Shown: piece after piece, positions 33,569 to 43,411 of the stretch
How positions within the stretch are numbered: the stretch's first letter is position 1
How the letters are laid out: each line of letters opens with the position of its first letter
Assembly (NCBI RefSeq): GCF_042854845.1
Contig: NZ_AP031498.1
Location: 4,278,001-4,342,000 of the forward strand
Reading direction: 5' to 3'
Source: Maricurvus nonylphenolicus
GTDB taxonomy: Bacteria; Pseudomonadota; Gammaproteobacteria; Pseudomonadales; Cellvibrionaceae
DNA length: 64,000 bases
Notes under the pieces: generated by a model
Database searches by the model: none
What the model was told of the DNA's origin: nothing
What the model saw: only the letters and a program-made list of their open reading frames with translations
Made by a program: the position numbers and the translations under genes

Positions 33569-35766
33569 ACGTCCTAAACCGCCGACGCTTTTTAACAATG
33601 GCCGGTATTACTGGCGGTGGACTTATTGTTGGAGTAAGCCTTACCAACTGCACAATCGCTAAGCCCTTACCATTTAAACAACGCCAAGACGCCTTTGCTC
33701 CAGATGCTTTTTTACAGATTACCACGACCAGTGAAATTCATTTTTACCTACCCAGCAGTGAAATGGGCCAAGGGGTTTATAGTGGACTCACAACATTGCT
33801 CGCAGAAGAGTTAAAAGTCGCGCCGGAATCTATTCAGGTTCACCATGCCGGAGTTCACTCCAAATACCGCAATGCAGAAGTGGGGATTCAGGGAACGGGC
33901 GGTAGCAGTAGTATAAAAGGCCACTTTTTGTCTATACGCCAAGCGGGAGCCAATGCTCGTGAAGCTATACGTCAAGCCGCTTCACAGCAACTCAATGCTC
34001 CTTTAGCCGAAATCCGGCTCCACCAAGGAAAGGTTTACTGGAAGGGCCAATCGTTACTGTATGGCAACTTTGTCAAAACAGCCGGCACGCTACCCGTTCC
34101 TGATTCGGCACCATTAACTCCAGACACAGAGTTTACCTATATTGGTAAGCCCCGTGTTCGCAATGATGCTCTAGAAAAAGTGACGGGATCAGCGGTGTTT
34201 GGTATTGATGTCGATATACCGAATCTTCATTATGCAGTTATGCTTCGCAGCCCTGTACACGGAGGAACGGTAAAGCACTTTAATCCTAATCAAGTCAGTC
34301 AGCTACCAGGGATTAAAACCGTTATACCTATATTAAATGGAGTAGCCGTTGTAGCCACAAGTTACTGGCAAGCTCAGCAGGCAGCAAAACAGCTAGATGT
34401 GGAATGGGCTCTGCCTGCAAAGGCAGAATCTGCTTCCTCAGTACAGATTAAAGCAGATTTTAAACACGTATTGATCAAAGAACCGGGAATTCAAGTAGAG
34501 GAATCAGGTGAGGGTAAACGTGCACTGAGCCGAGCTGAAAAAATCATTGAAGCTGAATACTGGGCGCCCTATCTCGCTCACGCCACTATGGAGCCACAAA
34601 ATTGTACAGTGAGGCTGACATCAACTCACTGTGAAGTATGGGCTCCCACCCAAATTCCGGAAGTCGCCCAAGGTATAGCTGCGTTACACGCAGGTTTAAG
34701 TCAAGAACAGGTGTCAATTCACACAACGTTTATGGGTGGTGGTTTTGGGCGAAGAGCACAGTCAGACTTTATAGCCGAAGCGGTAAGTATTGCTAAAGCT
34801 ACTGGTCTCCCTATTCAGGCTGTATGGAGCCGTGAAGATGACACGCGACATGACTGGTACCGGCCTGCTTCTTTAGTACGCCTGCAAGCCGGGTTAGATA
34901 AAACAGGCAATATTGATTGCTGGTACGCAAAACGCATTGGCCCGAATGTACTGCCTTACGTTCTTGATGAAAACATTGATGGATTACTGCAGGGCAAGCT
35001 ACCTGAAACCTGGGCGGACTGGCTGAGCAAACGGGGTTATGGTCTATTTAACAACCATATTTCTGAACCTTTCAGCACAGAAGGGCTCTGGGAAGATTAC
35101 GATATCCCTCATAAAGACATAAATCATGCCACCTATGATCCCGGTATACGCACAGGCTTTTGGCGATCGGTTGGTCACTCATTTAATGCTTTCTTTAAGG
35201 AAAGCTTTATTGATGAATTGGCTCACACCACCCAAAAAGATCCCGTAGCCTACAGGCTTCACCACGCCAAAGGTAATCCACGATTATCCAAGGTAATCGA
35301 ACAGGTCGCCGACAAAGCTGGCTGGAATCAGCCCTTGGCCGAAGGTCACTTTCACGGCATTGCCGCACACAAATCCTTTGATACTTACGTTGCTCAGATC
35401 GCCGAAGTATCTATACACAGTAATACACCTAGGGTTCATAAAGTTACCTGTGTGGTCGACTGTGGTGTAGTCGTTACACCTGACATAGTCAAAGCCCAAA
35501 TGGAAAGCGGTATCATCTACGGGTTAACCGCAGCACTCCACGGTGAAATCACCTTCCACAAAGGCGCAGCAGAACAAACTAATTTTCACGATTATCCCAT
35601 GATGCGAATGAGTGAAGCACCGGCGATTGAAGTCCATATCATCGACAGTAAAGAACAGCCCACAGGAGTGGGCGAACCGGGGCTACCGCCTGTCGCCGCG
35701 GCAGTAGCAAATGCTATCTACGCAGCAAATGGACGACGCTTACGATCATTACCATTAAGGTTATAA
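33565..35766 (+). CDS. Molybdopterin-binding large subunit, isoquinoline 1-oxidoreductase beta-like
   Basis: 733 residues. The N-terminus NRRRFLTMAGITGGGLIVGV is a Tat-like twin-arginine leader, as in IorB-type proteins that act in the periplasm or start with a Tat remnant. The Mo-cofactor regions include TTFMGGGFGRRAQSDF, GIRTGFWRSVGHSFNAFF and the C-terminal GVGEPGLPPVAAAVANAI, whose Glu is the catalytic base of the family. It hydroxylates an N-heteroaromatic or oxidises an aldehyde; the substrate cannot be told. It ends 5 bases from the convergent MalT-like regulator. XdhC, needed for cofactor insertion in this family, is encoded at 38395. Confidence 0.9.
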   Translation: MNVLNRRRFLTMAGITGGGLIVGVSLTNCTIAKPLPFKQRQDAFAPDAFLQITTTSEIHFYLPSSEMGQGVYSGLTTLLAEELKVAPESIQVHHAGVHSKYRNAEVGIQGTGGSSSIKGHFLSIRQAGANAREAIRQAASQQLNAPLAEIRLHQGKVYWKGQSLLYGNFVKTAGTLPVPDSAPLTPDTEFTYIGKPRVRNDALEKVTGSAVFGIDVDIPNLHYAVMLRSPVHGGTVKHFNPNQVSQLPGIKTVIPILNGVAVVATSYWQAQQAAKQLDVEWALPAKAESASSVQIKADFKHVLIKEPGIQVEESGEGKRALSRAEKIIEAEYWAPYLAHATMEPQNCTVRLTSTHCEVWAPTQIPEVAQGIAALHAGLSQEQVSIHTTFMGGGFGRRAQSDFIAEAVSIAKATGLPIQAVWSREDDTRHDWYRPASLVRLQAGLDKTGNIDCWYAKRIGPNVLPYVLDENIDGLLQGKLPETWADWLSKRGYGLFNNHISEPFSTEGLWEDYDIPHKDINHATYDPGIRTGFWRSVGHSFNAFFKESFIDELAHTTQKDPVAYRLHHAKGNPRLSKVIEQVADKAGWNQPLAEGHFHGIAAHKSFDTYVAQIAEVSIHSNTPRVHKVTCVVDCGVVVTPDIVKAQMESGIIYGLTAALHGEITFHKGAAEQTNFHDYPMMRMSEAPAIEVHIIDSKEQPTGVGEPGLPPVAAAVANAIYAANGRRLRSLPLRL

Positions 35767-35771
35767 GGAGC

Positions 35772-38372
35772 TTAAAGGAGGCCCAGCTGACGTGCCTGGA
35801 TTACCGCATGGGTGCGACTTCGGGTGTGCAGTTTCTTGTTGATATTGCGAAGATGGGTCCTTACAGTACTATCAGAGATGTCTAATGTTCTTGATATAGA
35901 CTTATTACTTTCCCCTTCAGCCACAAGATTAAGGACCTTTGTTTCTGTTGCCGTTAAGACTGTAGATGAAAAAAGAGAGTCGCTAACATCCTCTATTGTC
36001 TCATGTAATGAGGATAGCAAGTTATCCACATAACATTGCAGCGGCTGATCCTGCTGAAATCTTCGAGACGCTTTTACCTCTCTGAGCAAGGGGGCTACCA
36101 TTACTCCAAGATCAACCACACATCGGAATAAACCTGAAGCTATGAATGACTTCAAGATATCCACAAAGTCACTCATAGGGATAAGATCAGGATTAAGACG
36201 ACTCTCTGCGATCACGTTTAGCAGTCGAATCAGCAATTCTCGCCTCATACGGCCTTCAGATTTAACCTGCACTAATTGCTTTTCTATAAGCTTCTTCACA
36301 GCCTCCGGATCACCAAAAGCTAGTTCCAGATAAATCTCAGTAAGCTCGCCCCAAACGAGATCGTTAGCAAAAAAACCGTTACTGGTGATATGACCCGACA
36401 ATTCGTATTCTTTAGCTTTTAAGTAGTACTGATTCGCTCTGGCTTTCTGTTTCTGCATTAAATGCAAGCGACTACGTTCCAAGTGTGAGCTTACAATCAC
36501 TCGGGGTATCGATCTTTCTACACCAACTCTTTCCAAATCTATCAGAGCGGTCATAGCCCCGTTGACATCCTTCTGTTCATAACGAATCTTGGCCAGTAAG
36601 CAATAGCTCTCTATCAGACTATCCGGAAACAACGTGTTAGGATTCGATTTAAGTACACTATTCACAATCTCTTCGGCCTCAGATAGTTGATTCCGCTCAT
36701 AGAGTAAAGTTGCGTACAGCACTCCGAAACTATCGCCGCCCAAGAACGCGTTCTGTGCTTTAAATCGGGTTGTTTCTGCAGATTTGAAATAACTCTCAGC
36801 ATCCTGCAAGTTTCCCTCACAAAACGCCATCCATCCTTGCAGCGCCTGAAAGATCGAACTTCTAAGAAAATCCGGGGCAAAAATCTCGCTCTTGGTATCT
36901 TGCAGTATATAATGTCTGGCCGATGCACTATCGCCGTTCCATAAACTTGCAATGGCTCTGAACGTCAGAAATCCATGAGCTATATAAGCTTCACTGTCGC
37001 TCTTTCCTTCCAGATCAGGTGAAGCAACAACAAGAGCCTGTTTCGGGTTATCGATATGTAAATAGCGGTATATATCAACTACAGTCAACAGAGAGGTAAT
37101 GCCTGAGATGTGCGACTTCTCCAATGCCAGCATTTTAACCAAGGCTACCGCTTCCCTATGCCCTTTGATGGTGGCGGTGAGCCATATTCTCATTACCTGT
37201 AAATCGATAAACTGCTGTGTTTCATGTGGTGGAATTCTTAACAACCACGAATACAATCGCCAACAATAACCTTTGGCATAAAAATCTGCCGCCTGTTGCT
37301 GAAGTAGCTCTATGGCTCTTACGTTATTTCGTCCATCCAGATAATGATCAATTGCCAATTCTGGAAAACCGTTGCACTCAAACCACTCTGCGGCCGTCCT
37401 ATGTAGGATATGGCTTTCCTCTCCCTCAACAATTAACTGCTTTTGAAGAAAATCAGAAAATAACGGATGGAATTTATAATGAAGGCCACGATCTCGACCA
37501 TGAGTTTGTACCATGCCCCTTAAAGCTAAATCCTGCAGGATAGACTCGGAATCCGTTATGCTTAATAATTGATTGCATAGCTCGGGATAGAGCTCTTTTA
37601 AAATACTGGTCTTTAGCAGGAATCGTCTTATAACAACTGTTTCAGAATCTAGCACCTCATTAGCCAAATACGCAGTGATATCTTCTTGTTCGCCAGAGAA
37701 GTCACTGATAAAACGACTCTTGTTAGAGTGCTGTTTAAGTGCAATAACACCCAAACTTAGCCCAGCAGCCCACCCCTGCGTTTTTGCATAAAAAGCTGCT
37801 ACATCCTCACCAGGTAACTCCGACAGCCCCACCTTTTCAAGGAAATCACCCACTTCCTGCTTAGAGAATTTCAAATCAGCATAAGTTAATTCCGACAGCG
37901 TTCCAGCTGCCTTAAATCTGGAGGTATTAAATGATGACGTTGGCCGAGTGCCTACACATACTCTGAACTGCAACAGGGAATGCTGAAGAAACCTATTAAA
38001 ATAGTCCTGTACAGAAGACTCAGTTATCACCTCAAACTCATCAATAAAAAGATAAATCAGCTTTTCAGCTGAAACTTGAGGGAATTCTAAAGCTTGTTGC
38101 AGACGTTCAACAAAACGAGTCAGATCATTATCGGATGCATCACACGACAACCAGGCCACCTGTTTACCAGCGTCACGTAAGCGACTATAGCACTGCACCA
38201 TCATGGTGGTTTTACCATATCCAGCTGGTGCTCGGAGGAATACATTCTTAGTATTTAAGCTATCCAACACAACTGGGATAGCATCGCGCTTCAGCTGGAC
38301 AAAATTGATAGATGGCGGTAATAACCGAACTGAGTCATCAAAGTACAAATCTGGTAATTTGATATCGCTCAT
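35772..38372 (-). CDS. LuxR-family ATP-dependent regulator, MalT/LAL-like
   Basis: 866 residues, MalT size (about 900). A P-loop APAGYGKTT (48-56) begins an NTPase domain with Walker B-like YLFIDEFEVI (about 107-116). Residues of about 330-780 form an alpha-helical TPR-like sensor region. The last 65 residues are a LuxR HTH (LTATETKVLNLVAEGESNKS followed by TVRTHLRNINKKLHTRSRTH). Such regulators multimerise on inducer and ATP and activate transcription. It is the last gene of the minus-strand Mo-hydroxylase cluster, 22 bases after XdhC, and convergent with the IorAB-like genes, so it could control either or both (inference). Confidence 0.9.
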   Translation of the reverse strand: MSDIKLPDLYFDDSVRLLPPSINFVQLKRDAIPVVLDSLNTKNVFLRAPAGYGKTTMMVQCYSRLRDAGKQVAWLSCDASDNDLTRFVERLQQALEFPQVSAEKLIYLFIDEFEVITESSVQDYFNRFLQHSLLQFRVCVGTRPTSSFNTSRFKAAGTLSELTYADLKFSKQEVGDFLEKVGLSELPGEDVAAFYAKTQGWAAGLSLGVIALKQHSNKSRFISDFSGEQEDITAYLANEVLDSETVVIRRFLLKTSILKELYPELCNQLLSITDSESILQDLALRGMVQTHGRDRGLHYKFHPLFSDFLQKQLIVEGEESHILHRTAAEWFECNGFPELAIDHYLDGRNNVRAIELLQQQAADFYAKGYCWRLYSWLLRIPPHETQQFIDLQVMRIWLTATIKGHREAVALVKMLALEKSHISGITSLLTVVDIYRYLHIDNPKQALVVASPDLEGKSDSEAYIAHGFLTFRAIASLWNGDSASARHYILQDTKSEIFAPDFLRSSIFQALQGWMAFCEGNLQDAESYFKSAETTRFKAQNAFLGGDSFGVLYATLLYERNQLSEAEEIVNSVLKSNPNTLFPDSLIESYCLLAKIRYEQKDVNGAMTALIDLERVGVERSIPRVIVSSHLERSRLHLMQKQKARANQYYLKAKEYELSGHITSNGFFANDLVWGELTEIYLELAFGDPEAVKKLIEKQLVQVKSEGRMRRELLIRLLNVIAESRLNPDLIPMSDFVDILKSFIASGLFRCVVDLGVMVAPLLREVKASRRFQQDQPLQCYVDNLLSSLHETIEDVSDSLFSSTVLTATETKVLNLVAEGESNKSISRTLDISDSTVRTHLRNINKKLHTRSRTHAVIQARQLGLL

Positions 38373-38394
38373 GAGCTTCGTCGCCTGATTAAGG

Positions 38395-39339
38395 TTAATC
38401 CAAGCTGTTTTTTATCGAAGTAATATCTGCTAAAACAGATAAGGCGATCTCGGCAGGTGTTTTACTCCCGATAGAAATACCTACTGGCCCCTTTAATCTC
38501 GATAGCTCTTCCTGAGAGAATTCAAAGTACTCCATCAAGCGCTGACGCCGAGCGTCATTGGTTCGCTGAGAGCCCATAACACCCACATAAAATGCATCAG
38601 ACCGCAGAGCTTCCATAATAGCCAAGTCATCTAACTTAGGATCATGACTTAAAGCAACCACTGCAGTGCGTGAATCTATTTCCAATGCCTGCAACGCATC
38701 GTCGGGATAACCTTGAGCTATAACGCCCTTCTTCGTATCCCAGCCGCTTCGGTATGAAGGCCTCGGGTCACAAACAATCACTTGATAGTTCAAAGCCACC
38801 GCCATATCAGCAAGAAAACGTGATATATCCCCGGCCCCTACAAGAAAGATTCGCCAGGCAGGCCCTATAATATTAGTCCAGGATTCATTGTTTAACGAGG
38901 GAGTGGTAAATCCAGAATGACAGGGTTTGATACTTACTTCAGAACTTTCGATATCGGTTATGCGCATGCAAACCTTACGCGCTTCAATAGTATTCAGAAG
39001 CAAATCTAAATCACTGGTTTGATTTAGTGGTTCCAACAATAATTCAACAGTGCCGCCACAGGGCAAGCCAAAACGATGCCTTTCTTCTGCGGTTTCACCG
39101 TACTTGATGACATCTATATTTTGAGGAGGATTAGAAATTAAGCGATCTAGAAGGTCATCTTCAATACAACCGCCTGAAACGGATCCACAGAATTGTCCGC
39201 AGGAGGAAACACATAGCAGAGAGCCAATAGGCCTTGGTGATGTACCCCAGGTTTTAATAACGGTAACCAGGGTAACCTTATTTCCTTTAAGTAAACTATC
39301 CCTAGCCTGACTTAATACTTCATACTGCGAGGAAAGCAT
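38395..39339 (-). CDS. XdhC/CoxI-family molybdenum hydroxylase maturation factor
   Basis: 314 residues from ATG 39339, which has GAGGT upstream; the longer reading to GTG 39384 would start within a palindrome. N-terminal XdhC/CoxI domain with TSPRPIGSLLCV and GSVSGGCIEDDL. C-terminal Rossmann-like domain with FLVGAGDISRFLAD and GVMGSQRTNDARRQRL. XdhC binds sulfurated molybdenum cofactor and delivers it to xanthine-dehydrogenase-family enzymes. Two such enzymes flank it (IorAB-like and CoxLMS-like). It lies in the minus-strand cluster between the SDR and the MalT-like regulator, behind a 27-base palindrome that could attenuate its expression. Confidence 0.9.
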   Translation of the reverse strand: MLSSQYEVLSQARDSLLKGNKVTLVTVIKTWGTSPRPIGSLLCVSSCGQFCGSVSGGCIEDDLLDRLISNPPQNIDVIKYGETAEERHRFGLPCGGTVELLLEPLNQTSDLDLLLNTIEARKVCMRITDIESSEVSIKPCHSGFTTPSLNNESWTNIIGPAWRIFLVGAGDISRFLADMAVALNYQVIVCDPRPSYRSGWDTKKGVIAQGYPDDALQALEIDSRTAVVALSHDPKLDDLAIMEALRSDAFYVGVMGSQRTNDARRQRLMEYFEFSQEELSRLKGPVGISIGSKTPAEIALSVLADITSIKNSLD

Positions 39340-39361
39340 AGAACGTACCTCATAGGGAAGC

Positions 39362-39388
39362 AAAAGTGCTGACAATGTCAGCACTTTT
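39362..39388 (-). terminator. Palindrome between SDR and XdhC genes (attenuator or terminator)
   Basis: AAAAGTGCTGACA and TGTCAGCACTTTT surround a single central base and are perfectly complementary (27 bases). It starts 18 bases after the SDR stop and ends 23 bases before ATG 39339. On the minus strand it ends in TTTT then GCTT, so it resembles a weak intrinsic terminator that may lower expression of xdhC and the regulator. Confidence 0.55.
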
Positions 39389-39405
39389 CAGTTAATAACG
39401 ACAGC

Positions 39406-40164
39406 TTAGCCCACCATAGAATAACCACCGCTCACAGAAACGGTTTGACCGGTTACCCAGCTGGTCGCATTAGAAGCCAGGAACACAACCGTCGGTGCCA
39501 CATCTTGCGGGAAGCCCATACGACGCAGCGGGTACTGACGCTCGATCTTGGCGCGATTTTGCTCCAACCACTCTTTATCGCTGTGAGAGGTTTCCAGCAT
39601 ACCGAAAGCAACCACATTCGCACGAATGTTGAACTTGCCCAGCTCTTTCGCCAGAGACTTGGTAAACGCCATCGCAGAACCACCGGTAGCGGCTTTAACA
39701 GACAGGTAAGACTCACCCACACGGGCGGAATCACCGACGATGTTAACAATGCGACCATCTTCCTGCTCAACCATATACTTGGATACAGCGTGACAGGCGT
39801 TGATAATGCCGTAGTGACATACGTCGGTTTGTTTTTTCCACTGCTCAGGATCACTGTCAACAAAACGCTTCTGGATAACCAGGCCAGCGTTGTTGATCAG
39901 GATGTTAATTTTACCGAAGTCAGCAACCACTTGATCAACCATGGCTTTAGTCGCTTCGTAATCAGTTACATCAGCTTGATAAGCTGCAGCCGTGCCACCG
40001 TTGGCTTTAATCTCTTCTACCAGCGCATTGGCTTCGTCGGCCGAGCCACGATAATTAATTGCCACAATCGCGCCTTCAGCAGCCAAGGTGCGAGAAATCT
40101 CTCCGCCCACATCGCGAGCACCACCGGTTACCAGAGCAACCTTACCTTCTAAACCTAACAGCAT
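39406..40164 (-). CDS. SDR-family oxidoreductase
   Basis: 252 residues, classical FabG-like SDR: TGGARDVGGEIS (cofactor), NNAGLVIQ, catalytic Ser and YLSVK, ending SWVTGQTVSVSGGYSMVG. It is close in length and motif content to the SDR at 24090. It follows the CoxL-like gene by 46 bases, with a GTAGGAG ribosome site. In the operon it could oxidise the hydroxyl group made by the molybdenum enzyme or act as a 3-hydroxyacyl-CoA dehydrogenase beside the crotonase (inference). Confidence 0.9.
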   Translation of the reverse strand: MLLGLEGKVALVTGGARDVGGEISRTLAAEGAIVAINYRGSADEANALVEEIKANGGTAAAYQADVTDYEATKAMVDQVVADFGKINILINNAGLVIQKRFVDSDPEQWKKQTDVCHYGIINACHAVSKYMVEQEDGRIVNIVGDSARVGESYLSVKAATGGSAMAFTKSLAKELGKFNIRANVVAFGMLETSHSDKEWLEQNRAKIERQYPLRRMGFPQDVAPTVVFLASNATSWVTGQTVSVSGGYSMVG

Positions 40165-40210
40165 AACTTTCTCCTACCTATTACATAGAGATTGAAACAA
40201 AGAGCATCTT

Positions 40211-42589
40211 TTATTGGGAGAGACCTTGCCTTCCCGCTTCTATCAAACGAAATACCCGCTCCGGAGTAACCGGTAGGGTTGTGACTTGCTGCCCCAATGG
40301 CGACAACGCATCAGACACAGCATTGGCAATCGCAGCCGGCGCACCAATGGTGCCCCCTTCCCCCATACCGCGAACGCCACCCAGAGTCTTGGGTTTTTCT
40401 AAATCTAGATGGACAACATCCATCCGGGGAATTTCAGTTGACGAAGGCACCACATAATCCACCAGACTGGCGGTCAGGTTTTGGCCCTGCTCGTCATAAA
40501 TCATTTCTTCAAACAAGGCAGCACCAATACCCTGAGCCACACCGCCGTGTACCTGGCCGTCCACAATCATCGGGTTGAGCATTTGGCCGCAGTCTTCAGC
40601 CACCACATATTTTTTGATGTCGACCTTGAGGGTTTCCGAATCAATTTCCACCATGGCGATATGGGTGGAGGACGAGGTGGTTCCCCACTCCGGGTCATAA
40701 ACACGGGTAACAGAAAGATCACCAATATCGTTACGCAACGGTGCCGGAATAATACCCATCTGCGAGTAATAAGCCTTGGCCAAATCACGCAGGCTATATT
40801 TGTTATCGGAGGTCAGCGCAGAAAATACGCCGTCCTCATAACTGAGCTGATCGATTTCACAGGCCAGTAAAATAGAGGCAACACGCTTGAGTTTTTGCAG
40901 TAACTCTTGCCCAGCCAGCATAGCCGCACCTGCGCCCATCACCGCACCGCGGCTGGCATAGGAACCGGTACTGTGACTGACCTGGGCACTGTCACCCTGA
41001 ATAATGCGGACCTTTTCGATATCTACACACAGCTCATCAGCTACCACTTGCGCCAACGACGTTTCCAGGCCCTGACCATAAGAAGTCACACCAAAGCGTG
41101 CGGTAATACCACCGGTGGAATCCAGATTAATGGTGGCGGTTTCTGTACCTGTATTAATAGGCATACCAGGCGATGCAGACAGGCGAGAACCAATACCCGT
41201 CAACTCAGCAAAGGATGCGATACCAATACCCACCATGCGGCCTTGTTCACGAGCTTCAGCCTGGAAGCTGCGCAACGCATCGTAATCGATGGCTTCACAA
41301 GCGCCTTCCAACCCCTCCATAAAACCGGACTTGTCCCACATAATGCCGGAGGCAGTTTTGTAGGGAAATTCATCATGCTGAACCAGGTTACGACGACGAA
41401 TTTCACTGGGGTCCATACCCAGTTTTTGCGCCGCCATATCCACCAAACGTTCCATTACAAAGGTCGACACCGGGCGGCCTACACCGCGGTAAGGTCCAGT
41501 CGGTGGCTTGGACGTTGCCACACCGCGTACACGACCGTGATAGTGTTCAACCTTGTAGGGGCCAGTCATAAAGCTGATCACCTGTACCGGCTCAATACCT
41601 GCCGTCCAGGGATAAATGGAATAGGCACCTACATCACCAATCACATCGGCACGCACACCAAGAATAGTGCCATCATTGGCAACGGCGATCTCGGCATCAA
41701 TCAGTTCATCAAAACCCTGACTGGTTGAAATTAAATCTTCAATCCGGTCACTGGTCCACTTCACCGCACCTTCCAGCTTTTTCGCCAAAATACAGACGAG
41801 AACTTCTTCAGGATACAACGAGGTTTTTCCACCAAAACCGCCACCCACATCGGGTGCCACAACGCGTAAGTGGCTGCCAGGAATATCCAGGGCATCTACT
41901 AAGATATCGCGCACAATGCCGGGCACCTGACTGGAAGTATGAAGTGTTAGCTCTTCCGTACCGCCATCGTATTGCGCCATATAGGTACGATTTTCCATCG
42001 CCAGGGAGGTTTTGCGGTGAAAACGGAAACGTTCTTTGACATGTACAGCGGATTCAAAGATCGCCTGATCAATATCACCGCGATTAAATTCGCGCTGTAC
42101 GATAATGTTCGATGCCAATTGCTCATGCAGCTTGGGGCTATCTTCTTTTACCGATTCTTCCGGATCGGTAACGAGTGGCAATTCGTTGTATTCAATTTCT
42201 ACCAACGCGGCAGCATCTTCAGCCAGATAACGGCTTTCTGCGACAACGGCCACCACGGCCTCACCCACAAAACGCACCTTGTCTTTTGCGAGGATGGCCA
42301 TGGTTGTCGGCTGGTAATTGCGCATGCGCGATTGGGCCAAAATGGGATTAAATTCATCCCAAATATCATCAGCTGTAAATACACCAACGACACCAGGGCT
42401 AGCTTTGGCAGCCTCGGTATCAATGCTGGTAATTTCTGCGTGAGAATAATCACTGCGGCGAAAAGCGATATGAAACAGGCCGGCGACCTTAATATCGTCA
42501 ACATACTTGCCACGCCCGGTTAGCAGACGCGGATCTTCCCGACGCTTTACGCGGGAACCTACATACTTAGACTTTGCCGCCTCAGACAT
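40211..42589 (-). CDS. CoxL-like molybdopterin large subunit of a xanthine dehydrogenase-family enzyme (form II type)
   Basis: 792 residues from ATG 42589, which has GGAG 6 bases upstream; a GTG at 42601 would start on that site. Conserved regions are DVGGGFGGKTSLYPEE, GPYRGVGRPVSTF (about 365-377) and the C-terminal GMGEGGTIGAPAAIANA with the catalytic Glu. The active-site loop is PYRGVGR, not the AYxCSFR of true aerobic CO dehydrogenases (form I), so the substrate is probably not CO. It works with the FAD (43916) and 2Fe-2S (43412) subunits of the same operon. The substrate is unknown; an aromatic, heterocyclic or CoA-linked compound is possible. Confidence 0.92.
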   Translation of the reverse strand: MSEAAKSKYVGSRVKRREDPRLLTGRGKYVDDIKVAGLFHIAFRRSDYSHAEITSIDTEAAKASPGVVGVFTADDIWDEFNPILAQSRMRNYQPTTMAILAKDKVRFVGEAVVAVVAESRYLAEDAAALVEIEYNELPLVTDPEESVKEDSPKLHEQLASNIIVQREFNRGDIDQAIFESAVHVKERFRFHRKTSLAMENRTYMAQYDGGTEELTLHTSSQVPGIVRDILVDALDIPGSHLRVVAPDVGGGFGGKTSLYPEEVLVCILAKKLEGAVKWTSDRIEDLISTSQGFDELIDAEIAVANDGTILGVRADVIGDVGAYSIYPWTAGIEPVQVISFMTGPYKVEHYHGRVRGVATSKPPTGPYRGVGRPVSTFVMERLVDMAAQKLGMDPSEIRRRNLVQHDEFPYKTASGIMWDKSGFMEGLEGACEAIDYDALRSFQAEAREQGRMVGIGIASFAELTGIGSRLSASPGMPINTGTETATINLDSTGGITARFGVTSYGQGLETSLAQVVADELCVDIEKVRIIQGDSAQVSHSTGSYASRGAVMGAGAAMLAGQELLQKLKRVASILLACEIDQLSYEDGVFSALTSDNKYSLRDLAKAYYSQMGIIPAPLRNDIGDLSVTRVYDPEWGTTSSSTHIAMVEIDSETLKVDIKKYVVAEDCGQMLNPMIVDGQVHGGVAQGIGAALFEEMIYDEQGQNLTASLVDYVVPSSTEIPRMDVVHLDLEKPKTLGGVRGMGEGGTIGAPAAIANAVSDALSPLGQQVTTLPVTPERVFRLIEAGRQGLSQ

Positions 42590-42618
42590 CTCTTTCTCCA
42601 CCGTTTCCGCCAGCCAAC

Positions 42619-43380
42619 TTAATCGTAAAACTCAATGCCTTTTTTCAGTTGCAACCACTGATCAGGGTCGTGACCACAAATCACGGTTGCACCGGATTTT
42701 TCCACACGCTTAATTTCATTGAGGGAATCCATCAGAACATCGGCATTCCAGGTGGTCTTGGGAATGGTTTCCCGATCGAGGTTTTCACGTACGCTAACGG
42801 CATCAGACGCCAACAGGAAAGAACCACTTTTATCCAGATTGGCAATAGCACCTGTCATACCGGCGGTATGACCTGGCAGCGGTAACAACACAATACGATC
42901 ATCACCAAAAATATCGGTTTGATTATTAATGGTGTTCAACGACATGGGGTGTTTCCAGTCTTCTGGAATGTAACCGAACTTGATCGAGTCAGGCTCGCTG
43001 ACTTTGGCAAACTCATCTTCATGAACAAAGAAGGTCGCCTTTTTGAAAAATTCATTACAACCACAGTGATCGGAGTGGTAGTGGGAGTTAATGACTACAT
43101 CAATATCGTCCGGGGTTAACTGCAGGCGTGCCAGCTCAGCAATCAGGTTGTCATTGGCATCCATAATCGGCCACATGGCACGGGCCATCTTGCCCCAGCG
43201 ACCTTCGGGATCTTCAACCACACTGGGGTGACAACCCGTATCGAACAGCACATTACCCGCTGGATGGCGAAACAGCACACAATTCACAGGCAGATCGATC
43301 TTTTCGCCATTTTCTGCTTCTGGAAAATAAACGCCGCGGTTCATACGTAACTTGCCGCCGGAAAGAATATGCATTTTCAT
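42619..43380 (-). CDS. Metallo-beta-lactamase-fold hydrolase, AHL-lactonase-like
   Basis: 253 residues. The di-metal motif is SHYHSDHCG (His100, His102, Asp104, His105), with further ligands in LPGHTAG, SDAV and the C-terminal CGHDP. Length, the early LFDTGCHPS stretch and overall layout resemble the AttM/AiiA N-acyl-homoserine lactonase group, which also includes other lactonases. It sits inside the CoxLMS-type operon, between the CoxS and CoxL genes, so hydrolysis of a lactone or ester intermediate of that pathway is more likely than quorum quenching (inference). No signal peptide; the ribosome site is weak. Confidence 0.85.
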   Translation of the reverse strand: MKMHILSGGKLRMNRGVYFPEAENGEKIDLPVNCVLFRHPAGNVLFDTGCHPSVVEDPEGRWGKMARAMWPIMDANDNLIAELARLQLTPDDIDVVINSHYHSDHCGCNEFFKKATFFVHEDEFAKVSEPDSIKFGYIPEDWKHPMSLNTINNQTDIFGDDRIVLLPLPGHTAGMTGAIANLDKSGSFLLASDAVSVRENLDRETIPKTTWNADVLMDSLNEIKRVEKSGATVICGHDPDQWLQLKKGIEFYD

Positions 43381-43411
43381 AATGGAAAACCTTTATTTAT
43401 AACCTGTGTAT

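Noticed and set aside
39445..40152. 235-codon open frame on the plus strand opposite the SDR gene
   Set aside because: The minus strand encodes a complete SDR with cofactor and YxxxK motifs; the antisense frame is a codon-bias shadow.
40907..41728. 273-codon open frame opposite the CoxL-like gene
   Set aside because: Antisense to a clearly conserved molybdenum-enzyme subunit; no domain of its own.
42619..43380. Quorum-quenching AHL lactonase
   Set aside because: The fold and motif fit, but the gene is embedded in a catabolic operon and no LuxI-type gene or autoinducer context is visible; only a generic hydrolase call is safe.
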